From: a virus
Reading direction: 5' to 3' (one strand)
IMG/VR virus record: IMGVR_UViG_3300002835_006866
Span: 31,852-95,851 of that record
DNA: 64,000 nt
Under the pieces are notes generated by a model that had not been told where the DNA came from, made no database searches, and was given only the letters and a program-made list of their open reading frames with translations. Position numbers and translations under genes: made by a program. Within the stretch, counting starts at the first letter, position 1; each line of letters opens with the position of its first letter. This document shows, one piece after another, positions 1 to 7,602 of the stretch.

Positions 1-2
1 TA

Positions 3-395
3 AACGATTTAACTTACCGTGCTGTTAATGATGGTTATGTCGTTATCTTTGAAGGACACTTTAAACGAAATTATATTCATGTTCGTGACGTTTGTGAGGC
101 ATTTCTACATGCTATCTACCAGTTTGAAGAAATGAAAGGTAACGTATACAATGTTGGTCTTTCGTCTGCGAATGTTTCTAAGTTGGAGTTATGTGAAATA
201 ATTAAGAAACAACTACCAAACTTTACGATTGTAGAAGGCGATATCAAAAAGGATCCAGATCAAAGAAACTACATTGTATCTAATGCAAAATTAGAAGCAA
301 CTGGTTGGATGCCTTATTATACCATTGATAATGGTGTTGAAGAACTTATCAAAGGTTACACTTATCTCAAAAATAATATCTATGGTAATGTTTGA
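3..395 (+). CDS. NAD-dependent epimerase/dehydratase, C-terminal part (cut by window start)
   Basis: The frame is open from the first bases, so the gene begins upstream. The visible 130 residues look like the substrate-binding end of an extended short-chain dehydrogenase: an RNYIHVRDV block as in nucleotide-sugar epimerases, then NVGLSSANVSKLELCEII and a final DPDQRNYIVSNAKLEATGW segment. The Rossmann nucleotide-binding half and the YxxxK catalytic pair lie outside the window. It probably remodels an NDP-sugar, like the complete epimerase at 33894. It overlaps the next gene by one base (TGATG). Confidence 0.8.
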   Translation, partial: NDLTYRAVNDGYVVIFEGHFKRNYIHVRDVCEAFLHAIYQFEEMKGNVYNVGLSSANVSKLELCEIIKKQLPNFTIVEGDIKKDPDQRNYIVSNAKLEATGWMPYYTIDNGVEELIKGYTYLKNNIYGNV

Positions 396-796
396 TGGAG
401 TATAATGAAAAGAACTTAAATCTGGTATCGGGTATAATTATGAAACACCTGACGCCAGATTTACTTCCTAAAAAATGGATTGAAAGAAACAAAACCAACC
501 CAACATTTGGTCATTGTCACACGGCATCAGCCTGCTTACAGAAAATATTTGGTACTAAGAATTTAAAACTGTACCATGGATTGGATGAAGAAGGTATTTG
601 GCATTGGTGGGTGATTGACCTAAATCAAAAATTGATTGATCTTACCTCAGACCAATACTACTCGCTAAATAAAATACCACCATACAATGTTGGTAAAAAG
701 GCTTCAATGTTGGGGTTTGAATACAGGAAAAGGGTTTTAAGGTTATTGGATAAGGTTAAGGAAGAGTTGTCATTAAACGGGACACCGCCATCATAG
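395..796 (+). CDS. YunG-like conserved hypothetical protein
   Basis: 133 residues. The ATG at 395 overlaps the stop of the epimerase and is preferred over the TTG just before it. A GHCHTAS block, a GIWHWWVID block and a DLTSDQYY block resemble the YunG-type phage/bacterial family, in which a Cys, a His and an Asp/Gln are spaced as in cysteine-peptidase-like folds. No catalytic role is established by this reading. It sits between sugar genes and an oxygenase. Confidence 0.5.
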   Translation: MEYNEKNLNLVSGIIMKHLTPDLLPKKWIERNKTNPTFGHCHTASACLQKIFGTKNLKLYHGLDEEGIWHWWVIDLNQKLIDLTSDQYYSLNKIPPYNVGKKASMLGFEYRKRVLRLLDKVKEELSLNGTPPS

Positions 797-837
797 ATGT
801 TGTCAAGAGCAAAGTCAAGCAAATTTATAGGTAAAGA

Positions 838-1437
838 ATGAAACATAAAGATATTTTCCAAGAACAAGGATATGTGTTCGTCAAAAATTTTATTGATCCT
901 GCTGTAGCAGATTACCTTTTTGAGTATCTAAGGTTTTCTACACATGCTATTGTATTATCAGGACAAAGTAAAGTAGCAATACAGGGAGATGAACAAGTTC
1001 CCGGTTCTTATGGTTCCCGACATGGTGATATGGCTTTTGATTCTTTAATGAAGCATATGCGGCCAAGAATGGAAGAAGTTACGGGCCTAGAGTTGTATCC
1101 TACCTATACTTACACTCGACTATACAAACCAGGTAACGAGCTTAAAAAACATACTGATAGGCCATCATGTGAAATCTCCTGTACATTGAAGCTTGGTGAT
1201 ACAGGAGAATATAATTGGCCTATTTGGATGAAAGATGCCGAATATAAGCTTGACAAAGGCGATGCAGTAGTGTACCGTGGTTGTGATTTGGAACATTGGC
1301 GAGAGGTGTGTGAAGGACCTCCTGAATATAGAATGGGTCAAGTATTCATGCACTATGTCGATAAAAATGGACCATATCCTGATTACAAATATGATAGAAG
1401 AACAGCAATGGCAAAGTTATTTGAAAAAGACCTATGA
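838..1437 (+). CDS. 2-oxoglutarate/Fe(II)-dependent dioxygenase (first of three)
   Basis: 199 residues with a double-stranded beta-helix iron site: H105 and D107 in KHTDRP, H153 in LEHWRE, and R165 (EYR) as candidate 2-oxoglutarate anchor. The family hydroxylates protein side chains, nucleobases or small molecules using O2 and 2-oxoglutarate; the substrate cannot be told. The gene ends in an ATGA overlap with gp55, so both are probably on one transcript. Two unrelated-looking dioxygenases occur at 3063 and 22683. Confidence 0.8.
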   Translation: MKHKDIFQEQGYVFVKNFIDPAVADYLFEYLRFSTHAIVLSGQSKVAIQGDEQVPGSYGSRHGDMAFDSLMKHMRPRMEEVTGLELYPTYTYTRLYKPGNELKKHTDRPSCEISCTLKLGDTGEYNWPIWMKDAEYKLDKGDAVVYRGCDLEHWREVCEGPPEYRMGQVFMHYVDKNGPYPDYKYDRRTAMAKLFEKDL

Positions 1438-1973
1438 CCACTAAAAAAACAAAACACTATATCAACAACTCGGATTTTTTGGCAGCGTTGATTGAATACC
1501 AAAAACAATGTGACATTGCCAAAAAAGAAAAGAAAAACGATCCGCCTATACCGAATTATCTAGGTGAATGTTTCTTGAAAATTGCGGAACACTTATCAAG
1601 AAAACCAAACTTCATTTCTTATTCTTTCCGTGATGAGATGATTGCCGATGGTATAGAAAATTGTTTAATGTATTTTCGTAACTTTGACCCGGTAAAGAGT
1701 AACAATCCATTTGCATATTTTACTCAAATCATATATTATGCTTTCTTACGTCGAATTCAAAAAGAGAAAAAACAATTATATGTAAAGTATAAGGCAACTG
1801 AACAAATTGGTATTCTAGATGAGTTCGAAATGTTTGAAGATGCCGATGGACACCAAAAACAATTTCAACTCTATGATAACATATCGGAGTTTATTCAGAC
1901 GTTCGAGGAAAACAAACGTAAGAAAAAAGAAAACAAAACAAAAGGTCTAGAAAAATTTATTGATGAAATATGA
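1434..1973 (+). CDS. 55: gp55-like sigma factor for late transcription
   Basis: 179 residues, close in length to T4 gp55 (185). The N-terminal YINNSDFL..LIEYQKQ, the central RDEMIADGIENCLMYFRNFDP and the AYFTQIIYYAFLRRIQKEKKQ segment match the minimal sigma-2-like core of gp55. The C terminus ends in a hydrophobic LEKFIDEI tail, where T4 gp55 carries its clamp-binding epitope. It should direct host RNA polymerase to late promoters; candidate late promoters are seen at 27138, 36310, 42422, 53147, 57394 and 58934. Confidence 0.93.
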   Translation: MTTKKTKHYINNSDFLAALIEYQKQCDIAKKEKKNDPPIPNYLGECFLKIAEHLSRKPNFISYSFRDEMIADGIENCLMYFRNFDPVKSNNPFAYFTQIIYYAFLRRIQKEKKQLYVKYKATEQIGILDEFEMFEDADGHQKQFQLYDNISEFIQTFEENKRKKKENKTKGLEKFIDEI

Positions 1974-1992
1974 AAAAAGGCAATAAAATATT

Positions 1993-3066
1993 ATGAAATT
2001 ATGTGTTCTCGGAGACACCCATTTTGGAGCTCGAGGTGATTCTTTAGAATTTCACAAATACTTCCAAAAGTTTTATGATGAAGTATTTTTTCCATACCTT
2101 ATCGAAAATGATATCAACTGTGTGGTACAACTAGGCGATTTGTTTGATCGCCGAAAGTTTATCAATTTCAATACACTACATCTATGCCGTCAATACTTTT
2201 TTGACCGATGCCAGACTTTAGGTATTAAAGTACACACACTTCTTGGTAATCATGACATAGCATTTAAAAACACACTTGAGGTAAATTCAACAGGCTTGTT
2301 GTTGAACGAGTATGAAAATCTCGAATACTATGATGATTTTGATACATTAGAATTTGATGGTGTTTCTATTGATATTGTTCCTTGGATTTGTCCAGATAAT
2401 GAGAATGAAATTTTTGAAAAAATAAAAAACAGTAAATCACAAATTTGTTTTGGTCATTTTGAGATAGATGGTTTTGAAATGGATCGAGGCAATGTTCATC
2501 AAGGTGGCCTTGACAGGAAAGCATTATCAAAGTATGATGTGGTGTTAAGTGGACACTTTCACCATAAATCTTCATCAGATAATATTACCTATGTTGGTAC
2601 GCCATACGAAATGACATGGGCAGATTATAATGATCCAAAAGGATTTCATATCTTTGATACTGAAACAAGATCACTAGAATTCGTTGAAAACAAAAATCGA
2701 ATGTTTTACAAACTAAACTACAAAGATGGTTTAGAACATTTTTCTGAAAATTATAAATCATTCGATTATTCTATCTATGAAGGTTGTTACGTTAAAGTCA
2801 TAGTGATAGAGAAGATGAATCCTTTTTTATTTGATATTGTTATAGATAAGATTTATAAAGCAGGCGCTTGTGATGTTTCAATCGTCGAAGATTTTACCGA
2901 AGTAATTGCTGATGATGATAAAGACATTGTTGACCAAGCTGAAGATACAATGACAATCTTGTCCAAATATATTGACAATTTGCAGTTGCAAGTTGAATCG
3001 GATAAACTCAAGAATTTAATGAGAGAACTTTATGTGGAATCTCTCACGCTAGAAAAGGTAGAATGA
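1993..3066 (+). CDS. 47: gp47 recombination endonuclease subunit (Mre11/SbcD-like)
   Basis: 357 residues with the calcineurin-like phosphoesterase motifs in order: GDTHFGARGD (D8, H10), QLGDLFD (D49), LLGNHD (86-88), CFGHFE and SGHFHHKS. These coordinate two metal ions. With gp46 it resects DNA ends for recombination-dependent replication and host DNA degradation. The stop overlaps the start of the dioxygenase gene that separates it from gp46. Confidence 0.95.
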   Translation: MKLCVLGDTHFGARGDSLEFHKYFQKFYDEVFFPYLIENDINCVVQLGDLFDRRKFINFNTLHLCRQYFFDRCQTLGIKVHTLLGNHDIAFKNTLEVNSTGLLLNEYENLEYYDDFDTLEFDGVSIDIVPWICPDNENEIFEKIKNSKSQICFGHFEIDGFEMDRGNVHQGGLDRKALSKYDVVLSGHFHHKSSSDNITYVGTPYEMTWADYNDPKGFHIFDTETRSLEFVENKNRMFYKLNYKDGLEHFSENYKSFDYSIYEGCYVKVIVIEKMNPFLFDIVIDKIYKAGACDVSIVEDFTEVIADDDKDIVDQAEDTMTILSKYIDNLQLQVESDKLKNLMRELYVESLTLEKVE

Positions 3067-3695
3067 TGTACAAGACAATCTATAATAATCCTGATGAAAG
3101 ACGTAGAATTACTTACACTTGGTGTTATTGGGATAATGCTTTTACAAAAGAAGAATTGGACAAAATGTGCCAGTTTTTTACCTCAAACGGTGTTGAAAGG
3201 GGTACAACAGTAGGTGAACACACTAAACAATTGGTCAATGAAGATGTTCGTGTTTCAAATGTAAAGTTTTATAATTATGGTGAAAACACTGCTTGGATTT
3301 TTGAAAGAATTAATTGGGTCATCGAGAGTATCAATGAAAGATTCTTTAATTACAATCTAAACGGATATGAATCTTTTCAGTACACTGAATATGAAGGTGA
3401 TGAATTAGGTAAATACGATTTTCATCAAGATATGATTAATGGCAAAAACATGCCAGAAAATATGGATGAAACTAGAAAGTTATCCATGTCGCTGTTGTTA
3501 AACGAGCCTGGTGTAGACTTCGAGGGTGGAGAATTTCAAATAAATTCTGGCCAAGAATCTAATGCTGAAACTGTTGATTTGACCCGTGGTCGAATGATTT
3601 TCTTTCCTTCTTATGCCATACACAGAGTTGCTCCGGTGACAAAAGGCCGTAGAAAGTCTCTTGTTGTCTGGATTACTGGACCTAAATTTAAATAA
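3063..3695 (+). CDS. 2OG-Fe(II) dioxygenase, prolyl-4-hydroxylase-like (second of three)
   Basis: 210 residues. Iron ligands H121 and D123 (FHQDM) and H187 (AIHRV), with R196/R197 as 2-oxoglutarate anchor candidates. The GGEF and FFPS..HRV..V..G.R.S pattern is typical of the P4Hc/PKHD-type family that hydroxylates protein or peptide prolines. It is inserted between gp47 and gp46 with one- to four-base overlaps, so it is translated with the recombination nuclease. The substrate is unknown. Confidence 0.85.
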   Translation: MMYKTIYNNPDERRRITYTWCYWDNAFTKEELDKMCQFFTSNGVERGTTVGEHTKQLVNEDVRVSNVKFYNYGENTAWIFERINWVIESINERFFNYNLNGYESFQYTEYEGDELGKYDFHQDMINGKNMPENMDETRKLSMSLLLNEPGVDFEGGEFQINSGQESNAETVDLTRGRMIFFPSYAIHRVAPVTKGRRKSLVVWITGPKFK

Positions 3696-5401
3696 TGATT
3701 GTTTTTCGTAATGTAAGATGGCGAAATCTCTTAAGCACAGGCAATACGTTTACAGAGGTTAAGTTAAACGCCAACACAAACACACTTATTGTTGGAGAAA
3801 ATGGCTCAGGTAAAAGCACAATGCTAGACGCTTTGTGCTTTGGTTTATTTGGTAAAGCGTTTCGCAATATCAATAAACCTCAGCTTGTAAATTCAATTAA
3901 CGGTAAAGAATGTGTTGTAGAAGTGGAGTTTGATGTTGGTAATAAGTCATTCAAGATAATTCGTGGTATAAAACCAAGTGTATTTGAAATCTATCAGAAT
4001 GGCGAACTGTTAAATCAAGATGCAGCTTCTAGAGACTATCAAGAATACTTAGAAAAGTTTATTCTCAAGCTAAACTACAAGTCTTTTACACAGATTGTAA
4101 TTCTTGGTTCAGCATCTTTTACTCCTTTCATGCAGTTATCTGCTGCTGACCGTCGAGCCATTATTGAAGATTTGTTAGACATTCAAATCTTCTCAGTAAT
4201 GAATAGTTTGGTAAAGAGTAAACTATCATCAAACAAAGATGAAATGGTTCAAAAGAAAAATGAGATTGAACTACTTAAACAGAAATATGATCTGAAGAAA
4301 GAACATCTAGATAAACTCAATCAGAATAACGAAGAGAAGGTAAAAGAGTATGATGGTGAGATACAGAGTAATAGAGAAACCATTGGCACATTATCTGACG
4401 AGATTGACATATTGGTCGAACGACTGTCCAGTTTGGATGACACTGTTGCAAAAGCGCCTGAGATTGAGAACAAGATTGCTTCGTACAAGAAAGTTGAGTC
4501 TCAGATTGAAAGCAAGATATCCAAAGTTCGAAATGATACACAGTTCTATGAACACAATGCTGATTGTCCAACTTGTAGGCAAGCCATTACCGTGGAGTTT
4601 AAAGAAACACTATGCTCTGAACTCTCATCGAAAGAGCATGAACTCAATGAGGCTCTCAAAGAATTACAAGCTAAGATAACGGCACATGAATCAATACTGA
4701 AGGTTGTTCGTAATGATGAAAAAGAAAGATCGAATGTTCGTATTGAATTGGCCACAACACAAACACTTATAAAAGGCTATAACGAAAACATCATTCGCCT
4801 TGAAAAAGAAATCAAAAATTTACAAACAAATAATGACAGTGTAGACCAGAGTGAACTTGTAAATCTACAAAATGAAATTAAAGAAACGCAATCTGAATTA
4901 AGGCAGTTACTTACTGATAAAACATACTATGATGCTGCATCTTTGTTACTCAAAGATACTGGTATTAAAACTAAAATTATTAAACAGTATTTGCCAATTA
5001 TCAATAAATTGGTAAACAAATACCTATCGTCGTTAAACTTTTTTGTGAACTTTAATTTAGATGAATCTTTTAAAGAAACTATCAAGTCTCGCCATCGTGA
5101 CGATTTTAGTTATCACAATTTTTCAGAAGGTGAAAAACAAAGAATTGATATGGCATTGATGTTGACTTGGCGTGCTGTGGCTAAGTTAAAGAATTCCGCA
5201 AATACAAATTTGTTGATACTTGATGAAACATTTGATTCTAGTTTAGATGTTGGTGGCACAGAAGAGTTGATGAAGATTCTTCACATGCTAGAGGGTGTAA
5301 ATTTGTTTGTTATCAGCCACAAAGGTGATATCTTACAAGATAAATTTATCACAGCTATTCGTTTTGCAAAAGAAAAAAACTTCTCAAAGGTGATGAGATG
5401 A
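3695..5401 (+). CDS. 46: gp46 recombination endonuclease subunit (Rad50/SbcC-like ATPase)
   Basis: 568 residues. Walker A GENGSGKST near residue 35, a long coiled-coil centre interrupted by the zinc-hook CPTC (C291 and C294), an ABC signature FSEGEKQR, and Walker B LDETFD followed by an ISHKGD switch. This is the complete SMC-like architecture at T4 gp46 length. It works with gp47 in end resection. The coiled coil causes many spurious overlapping reading frames in 4300-4750, which are ignored. Confidence 0.95.
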   Translation: MIVFRNVRWRNLLSTGNTFTEVKLNANTNTLIVGENGSGKSTMLDALCFGLFGKAFRNINKPQLVNSINGKECVVEVEFDVGNKSFKIIRGIKPSVFEIYQNGELLNQDAASRDYQEYLEKFILKLNYKSFTQIVILGSASFTPFMQLSAADRRAIIEDLLDIQIFSVMNSLVKSKLSSNKDEMVQKKNEIELLKQKYDLKKEHLDKLNQNNEEKVKEYDGEIQSNRETIGTLSDEIDILVERLSSLDDTVAKAPEIENKIASYKKVESQIESKISKVRNDTQFYEHNADCPTCRQAITVEFKETLCSELSSKEHELNEALKELQAKITAHESILKVVRNDEKERSNVRIELATTQTLIKGYNENIIRLEKEIKNLQTNNDSVDQSELVNLQNEIKETQSELRQLLTDKTYYDAASLLLKDTGIKTKIIKQYLPIINKLVNKYLSSLNFFVNFNLDESFKETIKSRHRDDFSYHNFSEGEKQRIDMALMLTWRAVAKLKNSANTNLLILDETFDSSLDVGGTEELMKILHMLEGVNLFVISHKGDILQDKFITAIRFAKEKNFSKVMR

Positions 5402-5574
5402 AATTGATAAGTGAATATATGAGTGAGAATGGCGAAAGGACTGCCAAGGTCTATGTGAACGAAGAAGAAAAGAAATTCGTAGTTTCATTTAAAGATGTTT
5501 TTGGAGTACACTATACATCCAAATTTACTAAACTACAATCAGCAGAAGATTCTGCGGAGGATTATGTGCTATGA
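5398..5574 (+). CDS. small conserved-context protein, unknown
   Basis: 58 residues, filling the apparent gap between gp46 and the deformylase with ATGA overlaps on both sides. The sequence starts MKLISEYMSENGERTAKVYV and looks like a small beta-rich domain with two aromatic strands and an acidic C terminus. The exact ATGA junctions and normal codon use argue it is real. I do not recognise the family. Confidence 0.7.
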   Translation: MKLISEYMSENGERTAKVYVNEEEKKFVVSFKDVFGVHYTSKFTKLQSAEDSAEDYVL

Positions 5575-6161
5575 GTGATGATATTTTAAAGATTGATACA
5601 TCCGTCAACTTGGGAAAAACAGAAGTAATTGAACCTTTACCAGTATACGATGACAATTCTCCAATGTTAAGAATGGTAATGCCTGAGTATACAGACCCAT
5701 TACCTTCACCAGCAATGAACAAGTTGATTAAACAACTTCATTTAACTCGACAGAAGTATAAAGGCCTTGGTTTATCCGCTAATCAATGCGGCATAATGAA
5801 AAGAGTTTTTGTTATTGGTTATGAGGACATGGAACTTGCCTTTATTAATCCAAAGGTAATCAATATGTCGGATGATTTGAAAAAAGAACCTGAAGGTTGC
5901 CTCTCTTACCCAGGTTTATTTCTTAAAATAAGCAGGCCTAGTTGGATTGAAGTAGAGTTTATCAATCAAAATGGTGAAACAAAAACTACTACACTGAGTG
6001 GTCTAACTGCCAGATGTTTCTTACATGAATTAGATCACATGAACGGTATCAGATTTGTTGAACATGCAGGTTCATTAGCAATTAAAATGGCAAAGCAAAA
6101 ACAACAAAAGATGCTTAAAAAGATAAAGAGAGCTGTGAAAAATAATGAGTTATCGATTTGA
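5571..6161 (+). CDS. def: peptide deformylase
   Basis: 196 residues with all three family motifs: GLGLSANQ (65-72; the usual second Ala is Ser), EGCLS with metal ligand C110, and HELDH (152-156) with two His ligands and the catalytic Glu. It removes the N-formyl group from new proteins. Phage deformylases usually lack the long C-terminal helix; here a basic Lys-rich tail (AIKMAKQKQQKMLKKIK) is present instead. The last 17 bases overlap the next gene. Confidence 0.93.
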   Translation: MSDDILKIDTSVNLGKTEVIEPLPVYDDNSPMLRMVMPEYTDPLPSPAMNKLIKQLHLTRQKYKGLGLSANQCGIMKRVFVIGYEDMELAFINPKVINMSDDLKKEPEGCLSYPGLFLKISRPSWIEVEFINQNGETKTTTLSGLTARCFLHELDHMNGIRFVEHAGSLAIKMAKQKQQKMLKKIKRAVKNNELSI

Positions 6162-7422
6162 TCCAAAAGATGATGTAGAAACACAATGGGATAAATGGAG
6201 AGATTCCGGCATTGTGTATGAGAACATTGATGAGAGTGATCTTCGGGAGAGGGTCATTCGTGATTTGTCCTATGTTTCACAAATGGATGTTAAAGAGTAT
6301 ACTTTGTTCCAGAAATGGTGTGAAGTGCAAGATAGATATCCATCTATTGTGGTCAATGATTTGTGGGAAGGAGAGAAACGAGTCATCTCCGACCCGAATC
6401 AACAGAAGGCTATTGATGAAATCAAGAGCAACTTTTGGGTACAAAACGATGTTGATGATTACTTAAACATTGAGCCAGAACTCCTATATACAAATAAAGA
6501 AGATGATTTACCTGAGTTGTGGAATTGTATACGTACATTTTCTTCAACGATGAAAAACAATTCTAATATTGGTCGTAACTTAAATTTTGTTGTACGTGAT
6601 AAAGTAACTAAAAAGTATCTTGGTGTTACTTGCATCAGTTCAGACTTTCTTGATTTAACACCAAGAGATAACTTTATTGGCTGGGAAAGAGAAAAGAAAA
6701 CTCAGGGTGGTATGATTAATCATACAGCCATTGGTTCAACAATTGTTCCACTACAACCTCTCGGTTTTAATTATGTTGGTGGTAAATTGTTAGCACTTCT
6801 TTGCTTGTCAACACCAATTCAAGAATTATGGGAAAACTTATATGGTGATAAACTTGTTGGTATAACCACGACTTCTTTGTATGGTAAAACAAAGGCCGGT
6901 GGTCTGTCTCAATACGATAATCTAGATTTTTGGCAGCCAATGGGTTTTACTTCAGGCTCAGTTTCATTTGAACCTCTGGCAGAAACACGTTACATGATTC
7001 GTGAGTGGTTAAAAACAAATCACACCAGAAAATATTTTGAGTGGTATGTTGCAAAGAAACCATCTGGTCAACCACATAAACGTGACCATAAAAACAGATC
7101 GCTGTCTTTTGCATACAACAAACTTTCTGTACCAAAAGAATTGATTCGTTCCGAACATGCAAGAGGAATTTATTTTTCGCCATTGTATGATAAGACTTGT
7201 GAATTTCTTCGTGGCGAAAATGATGGCAGTAACATGGTAAAATTATTTGATACAAGTGTCGAGAATCTTACCAATGTTTGGAAACAAAAACATGCCAAAC
7301 CGAGAATCAAACAATTGGCAAAGAAAGGTAGAATATCTACCGAAAACCTTTTTTATGATGATCTTGCCGTCTTAACCTGGCAAGAAACAAAAGATAAATA
7401 TTTGCCTCAAGTGGGTCGATAA
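6145..7422 (+). CDS. DruA/Mom-like (DUF4338-type) protein, paralogue 1
   Basis: 425 residues. The core around residues 165-285 has NLNFVVRDK, a central FIGWEREK, STIVPLQPLGFNYVGGKLLALL and TTSLYGKT..SQYD..FWQPMGFT. This order resembles DUF4338/DruA proteins and the GNAT-like fold of phage Mu Mom. A paralogue at 26021 shares VPxQPxGFNYxGGKL and TTSLYG. The C terminus is basic and may bind nucleic acid. The family assignment is by pattern only. Possible roles are nucleic-acid modification or anti-defence, both inference. Confidence 0.5.
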   Translation: MSYRFDPKDDVETQWDKWRDSGIVYENIDESDLRERVIRDLSYVSQMDVKEYTLFQKWCEVQDRYPSIVVNDLWEGEKRVISDPNQQKAIDEIKSNFWVQNDVDDYLNIEPELLYTNKEDDLPELWNCIRTFSSTMKNNSNIGRNLNFVVRDKVTKKYLGVTCISSDFLDLTPRDNFIGWEREKKTQGGMINHTAIGSTIVPLQPLGFNYVGGKLLALLCLSTPIQELWENLYGDKLVGITTTSLYGKTKAGGLSQYDNLDFWQPMGFTSGSVSFEPLAETRYMIREWLKTNHTRKYFEWYVAKKPSGQPHKRDHKNRSLSFAYNKLSVPKELIRSEHARGIYFSPLYDKTCEFLRGENDGSNMVKLFDTSVENLTNVWKQKHAKPRIKQLAKKGRISTENLFYDDLAVLTWQETKDKYLPQVGR

Positions 7423-7424
7423 TC

Positions 7425-7433
7425 TGATATAAT
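7425..7433 (+). promoter_or_regulatory. extended -10 promoter
   Basis: TGATATAAT: an extended TGN followed by a perfect TATAAT at 7428-7433, just after the stop at 7422. Predicted start about 7440-7441, at the first base of the tRNA-like element. No good -35 is present at 17 bp; TTGCCT lies 20 bp upstream. Confidence 0.6.
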
Positions 7434-7440
7434 CTTTTCT

Positions 7441-7506
7441 AGTGCGGTGAGTCCGAGACAGCCTTCCCCCGAAGGTAGAGAGGTTTAACTCCTCTGAACC
7501 GCTCCA
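7441..7506 (+). ncRNA. tRNA-like structured RNA (degenerate tRNA or mimic)
   Basis: Starts at the predicted transcription start. The outer stem GCGGT (7444-7448) pairs with ACCGC (7498-7502). CCTTC/GAAGG (7462-7466/7471-7475) has a 4-nt loop. AGAGG/CCTCT (7479-7483/7491-7495) encloses TTTAACT, like a TpsiC arm of TTCGANT type. That arm is followed by exactly seven acceptor-strand bases, T and CCA (7503-7506), as in a tRNA. Two acceptor mismatches (7449-7450), no D arm and a 4-nt anticodon loop mean it cannot be a normal tRNA. Confidence 0.5.
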
Positions 7507-7509
7507 CCC

Positions 7510-7545
7510 TTATCAAAGTGATAACTGTTGCAAATACCGCAACAG
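7510..7545 (+). other. two adjacent hairpins upstream of the cobT-like promoter
   Basis: TTATCA-AAG-TGATAA (7510-7524) is followed directly by CTGTTGC-AAATACC-GCAACAG (7525-7545), both with perfect stems, ending one base before the next -35 box. Neither has a T-tract, so they are not ordinary terminators. They may cap or stabilise the 3' end of the small RNA, or bind a protein. Confidence 0.55.
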
Positions 7546-7546
7546 G

Positions 7547-7575
7547 TTGACAAACCTCCACTTTTGTGTTACCAT
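7547..7575 (+). promoter_or_regulatory. sigma70-type promoter of the cobT-like gene
   Basis: TTGACA at 7547-7552, a 17-bp spacer, and TACCAT at 7570-7575 with an extended TGT before it. Predicted start near 7582, about 21 bases before the ATG at 7603. Confidence 0.7.
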
Positions 7576-7598
7576 TAACCTATACTGACAAAGGTTAA
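7575..7598 (+). promoter_or_regulatory. leader hairpin covering the ribosome binding site
   Basis: TTAACCT (7575-7581) pairs with AGGTTAA (7592-7598), 10-nt loop. The AGG at 7592-7594 is the only Shine-Dalgarno candidate for the ATG at 7603, so the stem would occlude it. The 5' arm overlaps the predicted start site, so the hairpin forms only if transcription starts at or before about 7576 or by read-through from 7441. Confidence 0.4.
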
Positions 7599-7602
7599 CG
7601 AT

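Noticed and set aside
7444-7506. Functional tRNA
   Set aside because: Only two arms fit; two acceptor mismatches, four-base anticodon loop and no D arm. Reported as tRNA-like only.
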